A DNA stretch of 64,000 bases from Dromaius novaehollandiae (lineage: Eukaryota; Chordata; Aves; Casuariiformes; Dromaiidae), in assembly GCF_036370855.1 (NCBI RefSeq), contig NC_088101.1:6021501-6085500 (forward strand), in the 5' to 3' direction. The number at the start of each line of letters is the position of its first letter. The first letter of the stretch is position 1. This document shows positions 1-13,110 of the stretch, piece by piece. The translations under genes and the position numbers were made by a program. The notes under the pieces are model-generated. The model did no database searches. It was not told where the DNA came from and was given only the letters and a program-made list of their open reading frames with translations.

Positions 1-52
1 AGCCCCGCGACGACTCCCACCTGCCAACAGGAGAACGAGCAACTCCACTCAC

Positions 53-3000
53 CGCCCCCCAGAACGCCCGGCTGGCCCTGGAGATCTCTTCAAAGGCAGA
101 GCCCACGGCCCTCGCCTCCAGCAGCCCCAGCACCTTCGCCAGCACCAGCAGGCTCTCGGCAGCCACCTCTGTGCTGGCCGCGTCCTCCAGGCCTCTGAGC
201 AGCACCGACACCACGGCCGCCCCGTGCCTCCGCAGCTGCAGAGCGACAGGCGCATGAACTGCTCACTGCTCCCACCTCTCACCGCTGCTCTCCGCCGCGG
301 CGCCAAGGACGGCACTTGCCAGAGCAAGCCCGGAGCAGACCCCAGCCCCAGGAGCCCCAGCCGGCACCCCTTGTCCCCTTTGCCACCCTGATGATGCCAG
401 AGCGAGGAGCGCGGCCTCAGCACGGCCCCACGCCTGCCTCTGCTCCTCTCTCCGGGCTCCTCAAGCCCCCCGGGCAGCTCTCCACTCCGGGCTGCGCTCA
501 GAGCCCAGGAAAGGCCGCCTCACCTTCGCGGGTGCTCCGCTGGCCGCGTTGCCCAGACCTCTCACGGCCATCTGCCGCACGGTGCTGATGGGGTCGCGCG
601 CTCTCTCCCCCAAGGCCTCTAGGAGCGGCTTCAGCAGCTTCCTCTCCTCCACTAGCTTGTCCTTCATCAGCTGCAATCAAGTCACGTGGCCGCTAGCATC
701 GGCCGCGATTCGCCCCGGGCGAGACGCAGGAACCCCTCCGAGCCCCCCCTGCTCTGCTGCTGCCTTACCTCGGCAAAGAAAGCTGTGGCTGTGAGCCGCA
801 GGTTGGCGGAGGGCGAATCCAGCCAGGGGAAGAGGCTCTGCAGCAGGCGCTGTGGGACGAGCTCTGCGCGGAGCAGCACGCTGCGCACAGAGCACAAGCA
901 GGCTCGTGACACGCAGTCACGCGGGACGGCCGCAGGCCGCGACTCCCACCTTCTCCCGCTCCCACGCAGACACCGCTCTGCACCTCAGCAGAGCTCCCAA
1001 GTGCGCAGGAAGCTCCCAGCAGCCCTTTCCCCGGGCGCATCCCGGGCTCTCAACTCGCCAGGAGACACACGCCGGTGCTGTGAGCCCGGGGCTCTGCCAG
1101 GGACGCCCACGCTCCCTGCTCCCGGAGCAGCCGCAGCCACCGATTGTCCAGGCACCTCGCCAGCACCAGCTCCAATGCCGCCACAAAAAGGCTGGTGAAA
1201 AAACCCAAAGAAAGCTCCAGGCACAGCAGTTTGGGGGAAGATTTCTCTTCAGCAGAGCCCCGCAACGGCCCCCGGCCGCAACACAGAGTTTATGGGCAGG
1301 AACGACCGTGCTGCGGCCAAATCCCCAGGCGCGCTGCCCTGCAGCGACCAGTCCCACCACCTCACGGAGGCAGCCCAGTGCCAGCGGGACAATTGGGTGC
1401 TCCTGTAAGGCCATGGACTGCACGACCAAAGACCTGGGGCACAGGCCAGCCCTGCCCCTGCCCCTACTCCTGCCACTGCCGCTCCTCACCTGCCCGGCAT
1501 GTCAGCGCTCTCCAGGTCCCCAACGGACGGTGCCAGCTCCTCCCCCAGCGTCTCGCTGACCTGCCTCAGAAGGCCGGGAAGCAGGGAGGGAAGCAGGCGC
1601 TGGACCAGTGTCTTCCTCTGCAGCACTGACACCACCTCGCAGAGGGCGTGGGTGATCTGCAGAGAAATCCAACCAAGAGCCACCTGGTAAAACAAGGGCT
1701 TTTCCCACCAGCCACGGCCCCTGCCAGCCAGGGAGCTTTCACTGTCTCCAATTCTCACTGCAGCGACAGCCTTGTGGCCCAGCAGCAGCAAACTGTCCCG
1801 GCTCCCCACACTGCTAACGCTGTCGCCACCCTGGCACAGCACCCCGTGAGGCTCCACGGGCACTCGCAAAGGGCACAAAACTCCCTTGTGCAGAAGCACG
1901 AGCTGGAAAGCAGATGTGGAGTGGCACTAATGCCTGGGCCGCTGACCGTACCGTGTGAGGCTCCAGGGCAGCCTGGCTGCTGCCCAGCTCCCGAGTGCAG
2001 CACTCGCTCCTGTGGCTGCTCTTTCCCGCTGCCCTTAACTTTTCAGTTAAGCACACCAGGATTTGGCACCCCAGGACGCTTCTCCCCAGGCTCCTCCACA
2101 CCTCCACCATGTCGCTGCAAGGGAACAGATGCTTGCCCGTAAGCCCGCATCCCCGGGTACCTGCGGCACCCTCACGAGAGGCCAAACGCTCCCCTCGTCT
2201 GCATCGGGGATGGCGATGCCCAGGTCCGGACAGGGAAACGAGCCCGTGATCCTGCAGCGCTCGCCTTTCCCGGGGAAAAACCACCTGCTTCCGACTGGGA
2301 CCCCCCACGCAGGCACACCCCACGGCTGGGTCTGGCAGCAGAGGGAAGGGCGAGTGCACAGACCTGTCTGTGGGCAGGCACGCCTGGAGGAGGCTGTCGA
2401 GCACCGGCTGTGGGTGAGAGTGGGCCAGGAGGAACACGGCCCGCAGCACAAAGCACCTGCGAGCGCTCTGCCGGGTGCTCCGCAGGCAGGTGTAAAGGAG
2501 GTGCATGAGTTTGGGCACCTGAAAGGAGGAAGGCGACAAAGAATGGCTCGGCACGTCCTTTCCCCGTCCGTCTTCGGGGCCAACAGCCAACAACAGAGAG
2601 CAGCCAAAGGTGAATGCAAAAAATGCCTCTCACCTCCTCCTGGAATATTTGCTCTCCGCAATCCCCCAGGAAGGTGAGCGTCCACCGCTCAGCGGCCCAC
2701 GCGCACACGGGCCTGGTGCACAGCAGGCTCTCCACAATGCTGCTCATGAAGCCTGAGGCCTGGCCTCGGGGGAAATATTTGCAAACGAGCTGGGGAGAAA
2801 TCAGAAACACAAGCGACCACCTCACAGGCTGCTCAGATGCAAAACTCACGTCCTGACAGCAGCACCCACACACACACACACATACATATCGTGGCCCCCG
2901 CTCTGCACTCCAGGGGCCAGTTACCTTCGCGATGTTGGTGGAGGTGGCCAGCAGAGACTCAGAGGTGACGGCACTGAGCCTCTCACGCAGGCGCCCGATC

Positions 3001-6000
3001 TCGTTGGTCCAGGGCGCCACGTCTGTGTTCTCGGCTGCAGCCAGGAGAAAGAGGAGTCATGTTCGCGGGGAACCAACCTCCGGCCACGCGGGTGGATAAG
3101 GGAGGACCCAAGGGAGGGTGGCGAAGGCCACGTCAAGCCAGGGCCCCCCAACGTAGCGCAGTGGGTTTGCCAGCCAGGCGAGGGTCCGGCCGCAGACAGG
3201 GACGGTCCCTGGCACTGGGGACACCGTCCTGCCCTCAGCAGCGGGGACAGCTCTGCCCACTCTCCTCACCTCCTGTTCGGAGCAGGTGGCTGAGGCAGGT
3301 CACTGCCCACCAGCGGGACGCGGCCGACGTGTCGCACGTCAGAGGCCCCAGCAGTCCTGCCAGGGAGCCGAACCACTCGCAGGCACGGCCTCGCTGTGGG
3401 AGCAAGAGGCAGGCAAAAAGGTCACCGGTAGCCCCGTGGCCGCTCTCCTTCTCCCGGCCTCACTGCCCCCAAGCCGCAGCTGACCTGGGGGCAAACGAGG
3501 GGCTGCCCTGCAGCCCCCAGGAGGCCCAAAACCCAGCGCCTGCCCACACAGAGCTCCCTGTGCATGGGGTCCCCGCTCACCCTGTGCTCGCATCTCTCTT
3601 CATAAGAGCCCAGCACCTGCACGCACACCTGCAGGGCCCTCTCCCGCTCGCATGCGTGGGCTGAGGTGAGCCAGCGCCGCAGGACCTGGCACAGGCAGAC
3701 CTGTCTCACCACGGGCATCCTTCTGCTCGACACCCCTCGCTGGCCCCCTCCCTTCCCGACCCTGCTACCTCCGCGGCCCCGGTCTCTCCGGGCGACCCGG
3801 CCAGTGGCGAGGAGCCCTTCCCCGTGGGGACCTCCCCACTCCGGGCTCCTGCCGTGGGCAGCATTGAGTTGTGCAGCACCCCTCGCTCACAGCTGCGGCT
3901 GGGGAGAAGCTCTGGCTCATCTAGGGGCTCTGCAGGACACTGCAAGCTGCCTGCAAGGAAGCTGCGGCCGATGGCAAAAGCCTGGATACAAACTTTGGGC
4001 AAGGGGGCCTGGAACTAGGACCATTCCACTCTCCGCCAATGTGGGCGTTGCACCTAGTTACAGGGAAGCTCCCCTACTCAGACCAGCCCCACGGGCATGA
4101 TCCCCACGGCTCTGCCCCGCTCCGGCAGCGGCAACACTTTCCCTGCCACGCCGAGGACACTCACCTGCACCATGTCCTCGAAGCGGATGGGGGCCAGCTC
4201 TGCCCAGAGAAGGGCTCCCATGAGCTGGCCCAGCGCTCGCAGGGACGGCGCCTGCACACCCTGACACCAGAAAGGGGGACTGAGGCCGGGCACCCTGCGG
4301 AGACGCCAGCGCAGCCAGCGGCTGCCGGAGCATGGGGTGCCCGGACCTGGGCCCCCACCGAGGGGCAGCTGAGAAGGGCCAGCGCCTACCGGTGGGCATG
4401 AAGCAGCCACCGCCGTCTGCCCTCTCCTGTCCATCTGCTCCGGGCGACGAAGGCACACGATGCCCTGGCAGCACTGAGCCAGGAGGTGGCAGTTTTCCTC
4501 CCTGCTCAGACGGGGCTTCAGCTTGCTGCCAGCAGAAAAAAGGCACAGAAGACAGAGAGGCCGCTTACTAGCACTCTCCAGGCCGAGTCAGAGGACAACT
4601 GCCCTTGGCCCCATCGACAGCCCCAAATCCAGCACCCGCAGCCCCAGCCAGACCAGCCAGCTGCGCTGGGACATGCAGTGACTCCCACAGCCCCAGGGAC
4701 AGACCCTACCTCAACTGCTGCATGGCCACGAGGGCCCGGGGGTGCACCGGGGACTCCTGGGGCTCTTCCTGAATCACCTCCTGCAAGTCACAGGCAGGCA
4801 CACGCAAGGTGGGCAGCGGGCAGGGGTGCCGCAGAGCCTTCCCACCCACCCCGGCCAGGGGCTCTGCTGCCAGACCCTGCAGGCACCGGCTCCACCACCC
4901 CCATGGCTCCCATCAAGGCCCCGCAGGATGACGTGGCAGCTCCCTGGCGCCCAGACACACCACATTCCCCTGCCACGGCCCCAAGCAGCAGCACCCACGC
5001 GCCCCGCCGGCTGGGGATGCGGCTCAGGGCACTCGGGAGCTCGCGCACTGCCCCAGGAGACCATCGGGCTCTGCACAAACCTGCCCCACGGCAGAGCCCA
5101 GAGCTCCCCTGCGCAACGTCCCCGGCTCTGGGCACTCACCAGCAGGGTCTGCAGCAGCTCCCGCTTGCAGCAGAGCTCAAACCTGGGGCCGGCGCCTGCA
5201 GCCTGGATGGCAAGGCTGATCTCGGTGACGCTCTGCACCAGGGAGAGCTTCAGCTGCGCATCCTGATCCCAGGGGAGAAAAACACACTTGGAGCTCTTCC
5301 AAGGCCCCAGGGCTGAAAGAGCAGCTGGGCTGGGGGGGATCCGCCTCCAAGCACAGCACAGGGACAACACTGTGCCCTCCGGGAGCCCCGCGGAACCCAG
5401 CTCAGCACCTGCGCCCCGCCAAGGAAACCTCTCTCCCCTCCTGGGAAGGAGCCTCCCACGGGGAGGGGAGCAGCTGCCCAGCTGCCAGCTGGAAAGACCC
5501 CGCAGACCCTGGCCCACGGCAGCAGGGCGAGCAGCACTGGTGCTGGCTGTGACGGGAGAGGTGCGCGTGGCAAGGCCCAGGAGAGGCCGGAGCTGGCGGC
5601 ACCCGGCCGGCTCTGCCTCGCACCCCGAGCACCCACCTGGCAGCCCTCTCGGTAGAGCTGCAGGACATTCGCCACCACGTCTCTCTCGACACGGGCGAGC
5701 AGCTGCTCCCTGGGGGCGCGCAGCGCCATCCGGCCGTACATCACCAGCAGCGCAGCGCGAGTAGCGCGGGTCCTTCTTGCCTTGCTCTGCCGGGGGGTCG
5801 ACGGAGAAGCACCGAGACGTCAGCCCGTGGCCCTGCTGTGCCTGGGACCCCGCGCGCTCCCGAGGCGGGAGCTGCCCCGCACCCGACCGGCGGCTCAGCT
5901 CCCCACGCACCTCCCGGCAGCTCCCCGCAACAACACCGCGGGCCCTTTACCTTCTTGCGTTTCAAAGTCCCCGTGAACTCCTTCACCAAGGACAAGGCCA

Positions 6001-9000
6001 GCTGGAAGTGGCTCTCGGCACAGCGGGACACAACTGAAACCATGCCCTGCAGCACAGCAGAAACGGGCAGTCGCTCCAGCCCCAACGCCCAGCCCTGGCT
6101 GGCTCCGCTTTCCCCAGGGAAACGGCCGCAAACAGAACAGCAGCAAGGGCTGCAGCAGGGCACGCAGAGCCCCTCTGTCCCAGGGACATGCAGGGGACAC
6201 GCGGGAAAGCAGGGCGACACGAGGAAACCTCACCTGCGCCTGCCACAGCTCCAGGAAGTTGGCTGCTTTCAGGTGCTCCAAGGTCTGCTCCTGCACGTGG
6301 TGGAGACACCCACAAGCTGCCAGGGCCGTGCCGAGAGCCTTGTACAGGAACCGCTGCAAGAGAAGAGGCCGAGCCCCGCCTGTGGTGACAGCCCGGCCTG
6401 GCCAGAGAGGGCCAGGCCACACTGGCCACACTGTGCCAGGACCTGCCGAGGCGCCTGCGGCACCGGCCCCACAGCAGCCGGCGGCCAGCCCGGCCCCGCC
6501 GCCAGCTCAGCACAGAGGGGAGTGCGAGCCCCTTCATGGGGAAAGAGAGCAGGCAGCAGGGAAACCAGCCCGCGCGGCAGAGCACCACCGCCAGCCCTCA
6601 CCCTGGCCTGAGTGTCCCCGGGCTCTGCCGCCGCAGCCCTCGGGGCGCGCGAGCCACAGCCACGCCACGCAGGGAACAAACCTTCTCCCAGGACAGGCGG
6701 GGAGAGCTGCCCAGCTGCCGGCTCAGCTCCTGGCTCAGGCCCACGGTCCAGGCCTCGCTCGCAATGAGCTCCAGAGAGGTTTGCAGGAACTAGGGCAGAG
6801 TGGGAGATGAAGCAAATGCCCCCCTGCCCTTGGCCGGGGCCTTTTGCTCATCCAAGGGGCCCTGGAGACTGCCGGGCAGAGCTCCCCCTCGCAACAGCCT
6901 GTCTCCTCACCCGCCCCTCTTGCAACCTGCCTCTCGCTCTTCCCCTAATGCGCCACTCGAGGCCCCTGGGCTTGGTACACGCCAGAAGCAGGCGGTGCCA
7001 CGGCATGGGGCCACGCTGGAGGCCTCTGCCCCAGCCTTCGGCTGCATTTGTGCTCAGCTGTGCCCCACGTGCCGAGAGCAGCTCCTCTGAGCGGGCAGCA
7101 CCCACGGCTGGGGCAGGCACCGGGGGCTCGGGACGTGCCCGCACCGCTCGGTGCCCAAACAGGGAGCCCCCAGGTTCCTCCCACCACTTTTCCTGCCCCC
7201 CGTTTGCCCTATCCAGCAAGGGCCCCCACAGGGACGCTGTACCTTCAGCAGAAGGCTCTCCCACTCGGCCACGTCCAGGGAGCTCGCTGTTGTTCCTGCA
7301 AAGCCCGAGGAAGCAAAGCCCTCGCTGTTATCCCAGCGAGCACCACGGCAGAGCCCGGGTGTCTCCTTTGCAGTCTGATGCCCCAAAGCCTCAGGCCACC
7401 AGGCTGACAAGCGCCCGCAAACCCGGCACCGTTCCCTGCTGCCAGGCTGGGGAGCTGAGGGCATTTTGCTGCCCCCTCCACCCCCAGCCTCTCCCTCCCG
7501 CCAGCACTTTACCTGCCAGGTGCTGCAGCAGCAGGGGGATGTCTGCGGCCCACTTCGCCCCCACGGCTCCGTGGATCGTGCCGGGGAGCGCCTGCAGCAG
7601 CTGCAGGGCCGCGGCTCCACGGCCACCGCCCACGTGTGGAGCCACTGCCGCCACCACCTAGGCCAGGGCAGGAGAGAGATGGGCTCGCTCCTGCCCCAGG
7701 AGCTGTGGCTACCCTGCAGGCAGGCAGGTCAGCACTGCCCCGGCTTGCAGCAGGCAGCCAATGGCTTTGCCCAGGGACTGCCGTGCCACAGGAGGAGCAG
7801 GAGCCCCTGACAGGCACCCTGCGACATGCTCCTGCCTCCTCCCGGGGCACCCGGCACCGGCCTCAGCACCGTCTCTCCTGCCCTCTGCCCTTGCCCCAGC
7901 CACAAAAGTTCTTTCCCCGGGGCCCCGCTACTCACCAGCAGGCGAGCCAGCAGGGCCTGGGGAGCTGGCAGAGCGGCTGTGGGCAGAAAGAAAGGCTGCG
8001 TGAGACGCCCAGCCCCACCGGGCCCTGCCCGCCCCATGTCCCACGCCCTCACGCGGGGCTGAAGGGGACCCCGGCCGCGCCGCCTCCGCACAGTCCCTGC
8101 CGGGCTCCCGCACTGAACAGCCGCCGCTGAAGGCAGCCCCAGCACGGCAGGAACCAGCCCCTGGGCCCCGGCAAGAGCTGGGCGCAGCAGCGCCAGGTGG
8201 CTCTGGCCCTGCCCCTGCCCCTGCGCGGGGCTGGCAGGGGATGCAGGCACACGCGCTGCCCTGCGCCCACCCAGCCTGGCACAGCGCGCCATGACTTTCT
8301 GCTCCCCACCTGGCTCCTCAGACTCCAGGGCCTCAGGCGCCACCTCCTCTTGCTCCTGCTCTGCCCTGTCCCGTCTCTCGGCCAGGCTGCGCAGGCAGCG
8401 GCAGAGCGGGACCAACATGCCCGTGTACTTGGCTGGCACCACGTACCACAGCAGCTTCGGCCACAGGAGCTGCAGGCAAGAACCAGGCCATTTGGCATAC
8501 TGGCGTTTCCACCCCTCCGGTCCAGTTCCCCCATCGCTGCCGCATCTCCGGCACCGGCCCAGCCCCTCGGCCTCGCTCCTTCCCTAACTCAGCAGCTCCG
8601 GTCTCGCCCTGCCTTCCTCCTCCACCTTCTCTCCCTCTCGCCCGCTGTCCTTCGCACCCCTTTCCCCCTCCCAGCACCAGCAAGTCCGGCCCCGCAGAGC
8701 TCGCCCCAGCTCTTCTCAGCTGCGCTGGTGGCTAAGGTGGGGGGTCCCAGCGCACAGGTGGAGGACGACTCACTTTGGCCACCGCTCCGGCAGAGACATC
8801 CAGCGTGCCCAGCACGTGGGCGCACAGGCTCTGAACAGCCCTTTCTTCCCGCGCTTCCACCATGCTAAGGTTTCCCATTGCCTGCAAGACAGACGCGGGA
8901 AACACCCGTCACTGCCCCATCCCAGACCTCGCGATGCATGCGACAGGGAGGCTGCTCCCTCCGGGGCACTGTGGCCGGCGGCCCTGCTGTGCCGGGCTCC

Positions 9001-12000
9001 CCGCTGCCAGGGACACCCACGGCAACACGGCACGGCCAGGGCATGGGAGGCAGCCCCGGTGCCGCACTCTGCCCTTACCCGTCTGCCCGAGGCCCGGCTG
9101 AACTCGCTGAAGAGGTGCCCCACCACGTCCCACGCCAAGCAGCCCAGGGCATTGGAGCGCAGCAGCTCCCCAATGAAATGCAGCACTGCCCTCCTCACCT
9201 GCAGTCACGGGAGGCTGCAGTCACGACCCGGCCCAAAGCCCAGCGGAGCTGCCTTCGCCGTGCTGCAGCCCTTCTGGCTGGGCCGCGCAGCAGCAGCCCT
9301 CACTCCCTGGCCGCCAGCGGCCTCCAGCCCCGGGCCCTGCCTTGGCCTGTGGCTATGGCCTCGCCAGGCTCTGCCCGGGAAAAGGGCTGCTGTGCCCCGG
9401 TGGCAGCACCAGCCCTGCCCAAACCAGCTCACCTGGGCCGCGGGGTCATGGCACACGGACTGCACCAGCTTCGCAAACAGGGTCAGCTTATCCCTCGTGT
9501 CCGGGGCTGCAGGAGACAAGGAGAGGTGGGTGCTGAGGCCGAGCCCCCGTTCCTGCAGGGATTCGTCACAGCTCCCCGGCTTTCCATACACAAGCGGGAC
9601 AGAAAAGCAGGGCCAGACTGCGCGTCAGAAGAAGCAGCAGCATCCCGGGGGACGCCATTTCTCCGGCCTGCCTTACTGACCGTCAGAGCGGACCAGAGCT
9701 TGCAGCACTGCCACGGCTGCCACGCGATCGGCCTTGCTCCCGTTCCTCAGCTTGTAGTAGAGGAACTCGATGGTCTCCTCCGGGCAAATTCGGGCTGTGG
9801 GGAAGAAATCACGCTTGGCATCAGTGAGCAGTGTCTTCCCACTCGGGCAGGTTCGCAAGAGAGCTGCTGGGACACGGCGGTGCGGCACCAGCTCGCCTCT
9901 GCTTACCCTGCAGCACCATGCAGCGGCACAGCTCTGCTCTGTGCTCTGGGCTGGGCGGCTCCATCTCATCGCAGAGCTGTGGGAACAAGGCACGTTTCAG
10001 AGAAAGCCGGATCGGCGGGGAGAGGGACAGAAAAGCAACCGCACTGTCAGCGCTCGTCTCGCGGGTGGCTCTGGGCACAGAGCCACAACCAGAGCCCCGA
10101 GCCCCAGGCACACGCAGAGCTGTGCAGCAGCCAAGGCTGCCCAGGAGCCCCAGGCCAGCGACGCGGCACCAGGCCTTACCTGCTGGTGCACAGCAGTGGC
10201 GATGGCCAGATGCCTGGCCCGGGGCACGCGGGTCTGAATGTCTGCCACAGCCCCCAGGAAATAGCCGAGACTCTGCAAGGGAGTGTGGGAGGGAGGGAGA
10301 GGGCGGCTGTCACTGCGAGCCACCCAGAAAGCGAGAAAGCAGCATCGCTGGGAGATGCCGCGGCTGGAACCCACTTGCAGGGAAACCCCAGCCCCGCACG
10401 GGGCTTCTGGCTCATCCTTCCCGCAGAGCAGCACCGCGAGGTCTCTCTCCTCCACGCAGCCCTGCCAGGATGGCCTTTCCTGGCACACTGCCCCCCCTTG
10501 CACCTCTCCCCGTCACAGGGGCTGGACGCGGCCCTGGGCGTGAGGGCAGAGCTCCTCACACACTCCCAGCCCCGGGAGGCGGCGCAGCCTCCCCTCCCAA
10601 GCCACTCGCCCCAGCCACTCACCACTCCCTCCTGGCCCTCCCGCCATGCTGGTTTCTTCCAGCATGAGCCCAGAAAGCCCCGGGCCCCCATTTCCTTGTT
10701 CCTGCTCCAAGGGACCTGGCTCCTTCCAGCACCCCACAGCTCCCCGACACCTCGTGGCACCCCCATGGCCCCTGGCCGTGCCATGTCCCGCACAATGCCT
10801 CACCACGGTCACCCCAGAGGGGTCCCAGACTTCCCGATACTGGTGCAGCAGCCAGAGGAGATGCTCCCAGGCGTGCTCACGGTGCTCCTCCACGTGCAGG
10901 AGGACACCCATCATGGCACCCATCGCCCTGAGCACAGCCTGCTTGACCTGCCGAGGGACGGTGACACGCCGTGTCAAGGGCTGAGGGTCTCTCCAGCGCT
11001 CGCCTCCCCCAGACACCAGCCTGCCCTTCCCGCACGGGGGCTTCCCCTTCCCTGTCGCCCCTGGTGAGAAGGGCTCGCTGGCCAGCACAGAGAGCATTTC
11101 CTCCCGGCACCCCCAGCCTCCCCCGTCGAAAGGCCCTGGCATTCGGCCGCTTCCCAGAAGGCAGCCCCCAGTCCCCGGACTCCCGGCTCGGGGCGCTTTT
11201 GCGACCAGCCTGCTCCCTTTGGCCCCTCACACAGTGCCGTGGACAACCCCACCAGCCCCCGCGGACATCCCCACTGCTGCCCACGGCTGTGAGAGCAGCA
11301 ACACTCGCCTCTTCCTCCTCGCAGCACCGCCGCTTTCTGCTCACGTAGCAGAAGAGCGGGTAAACGTGGGCACAGAGCTGGGCAGGCCCCAGGCGAGGGA
11401 AGGCACCTTTCTCCCCCTCGCGGAAGTACATGCTTATGCCGCTGCACCACTGCTCCAGAACTGCAGCACAAGAAGGGAAACAGGATCGCACCAAAGTCTC
11501 TGACTGGTGAAGACCTTGCACTGGCCTGCGGGCCTGCTTTAAGCCCAGGCCAGGCTCGCCAGGGCACAGGTTGCAAGGAGATCTGCCTTCAGGGACGCGT
11601 TGTGCCATGGTCTGAGACACCTGGATGGCAACGCTGCCTTGTTTCTCCCCTCTTCCGCCCCAGCACCACACCTTCTCCTCCGCACAGCCTCGCTCCCCTC
11701 CACCACTGCCCGCTGCAGCCCCGGCCTCCCCCTTCCCAAACGTCTGCCCCTCAGCACACGCTTGGAGGTTTTGGCTGTTCTTTCCCATGCTCTCCCTTCA
11801 AGCCCACCAACACAAAGCCAGGCTGCCCTCAGGGAAAGGGAGGAGAAGGGAGGGGGACAAAACTGGGCAGAGCTCGGCCAAAGGTAGCTAAAACTGGGAG
11901 GCAAGTGCGGGAGCAGAGACCAGGCAGGGACCCAAGAGCTCCTCAGGGCACCTGCACCCAGCACCATCCCGGCCAGCCCACGGACCCCACCCCCGGCGGC

Positions 12001-12295
12001 ACCCGCTGCTCCCGCACGTTGAGGGCACTTGGCGGCTGCTGAGGCTGGAGCTCGCCGCAGGCTCAGCCCTGCCGTGCCGGCCCCGAGACCCCGGCGAGGC
12101 ACCCAGGGCCACCCCGATCCCTCCCCCTCCCCCTCCCCCTCCCCCTCCCCCTTCTCCTTCCCCTTCCTGTGGCCCAACCATGGACCCAAAACTCACCGCC
12201 GCAGCGTGTACGCAGCATCCGGCCGCTCCCCACCTCGCTCAGCACGCCGCGCAGGGCTGACAGTGTCGTTGCCGCAAAGGGCACGCACTGCAGGA
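53..12295 (-). CDS. Maestro HEAT-like repeat (MROH) family protein, 32 exons, partial at both ends
   Basis: Helical HEAT-repeat protein. Exons, in plus coordinates: 53-235, 524-670, 769-880, 1054-1191, 1490-1656, 2057-2114, 2364-2518, 2634-2789, 2925-3034, 3270-3393, 3581-3700, 4165-4260, 4390-4525, 4710-4780, 5140-5262, 5637-5786, 5951-6046, 6234-6353, 6682-6789, 7243-7295, 7513-7657, 7936-7976, 8310-8469, 8774-8881, 9079-9198, 9433-9506, 9681-9794, 9907-9976, 10180-10272, 10804-10947, 11345-11460, 12197-12295. They give about 1,235 codons, and phase agrees across every junction. Every exon has an AG acceptor and all but one a GT donor. Family hallmarks are EERKLLKPLLEALGERARDP followed by VRQMAVRGLGNAA (exon 524-670) and SYEERCE (3581-3700). 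The function of these proteins is poorly known and I infer none. The C terminus lies left of the window. Codons upstream of 12,295 (roughly the first 100-150 residues in relatives) were not found. Family call is firm; the member (1, 2B or 7-like) is not resolved. Confidence 0.85.
1046..1056 (-). other. Anomalous splice donor in the MROH gene (TT where GT is expected)
   Basis: The exon at 1054-1191 reads in frame to ...CTGGCGAG and must end there to fit the next exon (769-880), which needs a two-base carry-over. The bases that follow on the minus strand are TTGAGAG, where GTGAGAG would be the standard donor. The nearest real GT lies one base earlier and would break the frame. Either this copy has a point-mutated donor, or a non-canonical site is used, or one base is wrong in the sequence. 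Confidence 0.5.
2867..2882. repeat. (CA)8 microsatellite in an MROH intron
   Basis: Eight CA dinucleotides followed by CATACATA, in the intron between exons 2634-2789 and 2925-3034. Confidence 0.9.
12121..12168. repeat. (CCCCCT)n low-complexity tract in an MROH intron
   Basis: Perfect C5T-type hexamers passing into C/T-rich sequence. The minus (transcribed) strand carries runs of five G and could form a G-quadruplex about 30 bp downstream of the exon donor at 12,197. Confidence 0.85.
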
Positions 12296-12407
12296 CTGCA
12301 GAGAGGGCAGGGGTGGGCGACCCTGTCAGCCAGAGCCGCCTTGGCCCGCGGGCTCCATCCCCCGGCAGCGCTGCCGCACCAAAAGCAGCTAACTGAAAGC
12401 CCCTGTT

Positions 12408-13090
12408 TCCCCCGTGCCACCTCCATCCCTATCCCACCCGCGTCCATGCTGGGAGCAACCAGAAGATCCTCCCTGCTCGCCCCAAGGCACCCCCGGGCTG
12501 CAGGGGGTCATCTGGCAACAGCAGAGCAACGGCCCCATTGCTCAAAGGGGCCTTTCTGGGGGACATGCTGGGCACGGAGGGGACTGGCTGCCCCAGCTGC
12601 CCTTTTGCAAAGCTCTCTGCCCTGAGGGCATTGAGCCCAGGCAGATGGAGCAGGCGTTTATGAGAGACTCATCTTCCCTTAAAGAAAAACACAAAAAAGA
12701 ACAACAAAACTAACTGCTTGCTGGCTCACACAAGCTGAGTCCAGGAGGCCTGACACAAATGGGAGAAGGCAGCAAGCCTGAGCTCTTCCCAAGCTTGTTC
12801 AGGAGCAGAAAGGGAAGATGGTCCTTTAGGAAACCCCTTTCCTTTCGTAGGCGCTTTGCAAACCCTCATTCATAAGGCTGTCTGGTGAGGGGAATTGCCT
12901 GCAAAGCCTGGGAAGCAGAGGGAAAAGCAATGCTGCATGACAGGCACTGTCTGACTGTCTGAGTCCAATGGGGACTCAGGGGGACAAAGCCTTTGTGTGG
13001 GACCTTTCACAGTAGGAAAGACAGGGGAAAAAGACTCAAGTGTCTTTGACAAGGAGGATTTTCCAAGTCCTATATGGGACAGTTATAGTA
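12408..13090 (-). repeat. Unidentified interspersed element, left copy (inverted relative to 40,729-41,355)
   Basis: The reverse complement of this stretch matches 40,729-41,355 closely along its length. Shared landmarks are ATATAGGACTTGGAAAATCC, then TTCCTACTGTGAAAGGTCCC, then AGAAAGGCCCCTTTGAGCAA and CTCCCAGCATGGAC. This copy has about 55 bp more, including a segment around 12,800-12,880 reduced in the other copy. I see no TG...CA ends, no polymerase and no poly-A tail, so I cannot say whether it is a solo LTR, a SINE-like element or a segmental duplicate. It sits about 110 bp upstream of the last recognised MROH exon. Confidence 0.7.
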
Positions 13091-13110
13091 TATAGTATAT
13101 ATAGAGAGGC

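Noticed and set aside
1271-1440. Extra MROH exon between 1054-1191 and 1490-1656 (QEHPIVPLALGCLREVVG frame)
   Set aside because: No acceptable donor and acceptor pair, and the neighbouring exons already join in phase without it.
12408-13090. Call of the inverted element as an LTR of a known bird retrovirus
   Set aside because: Neither copy shows TG...CA termini, a TATA-polyA layout or target duplications.
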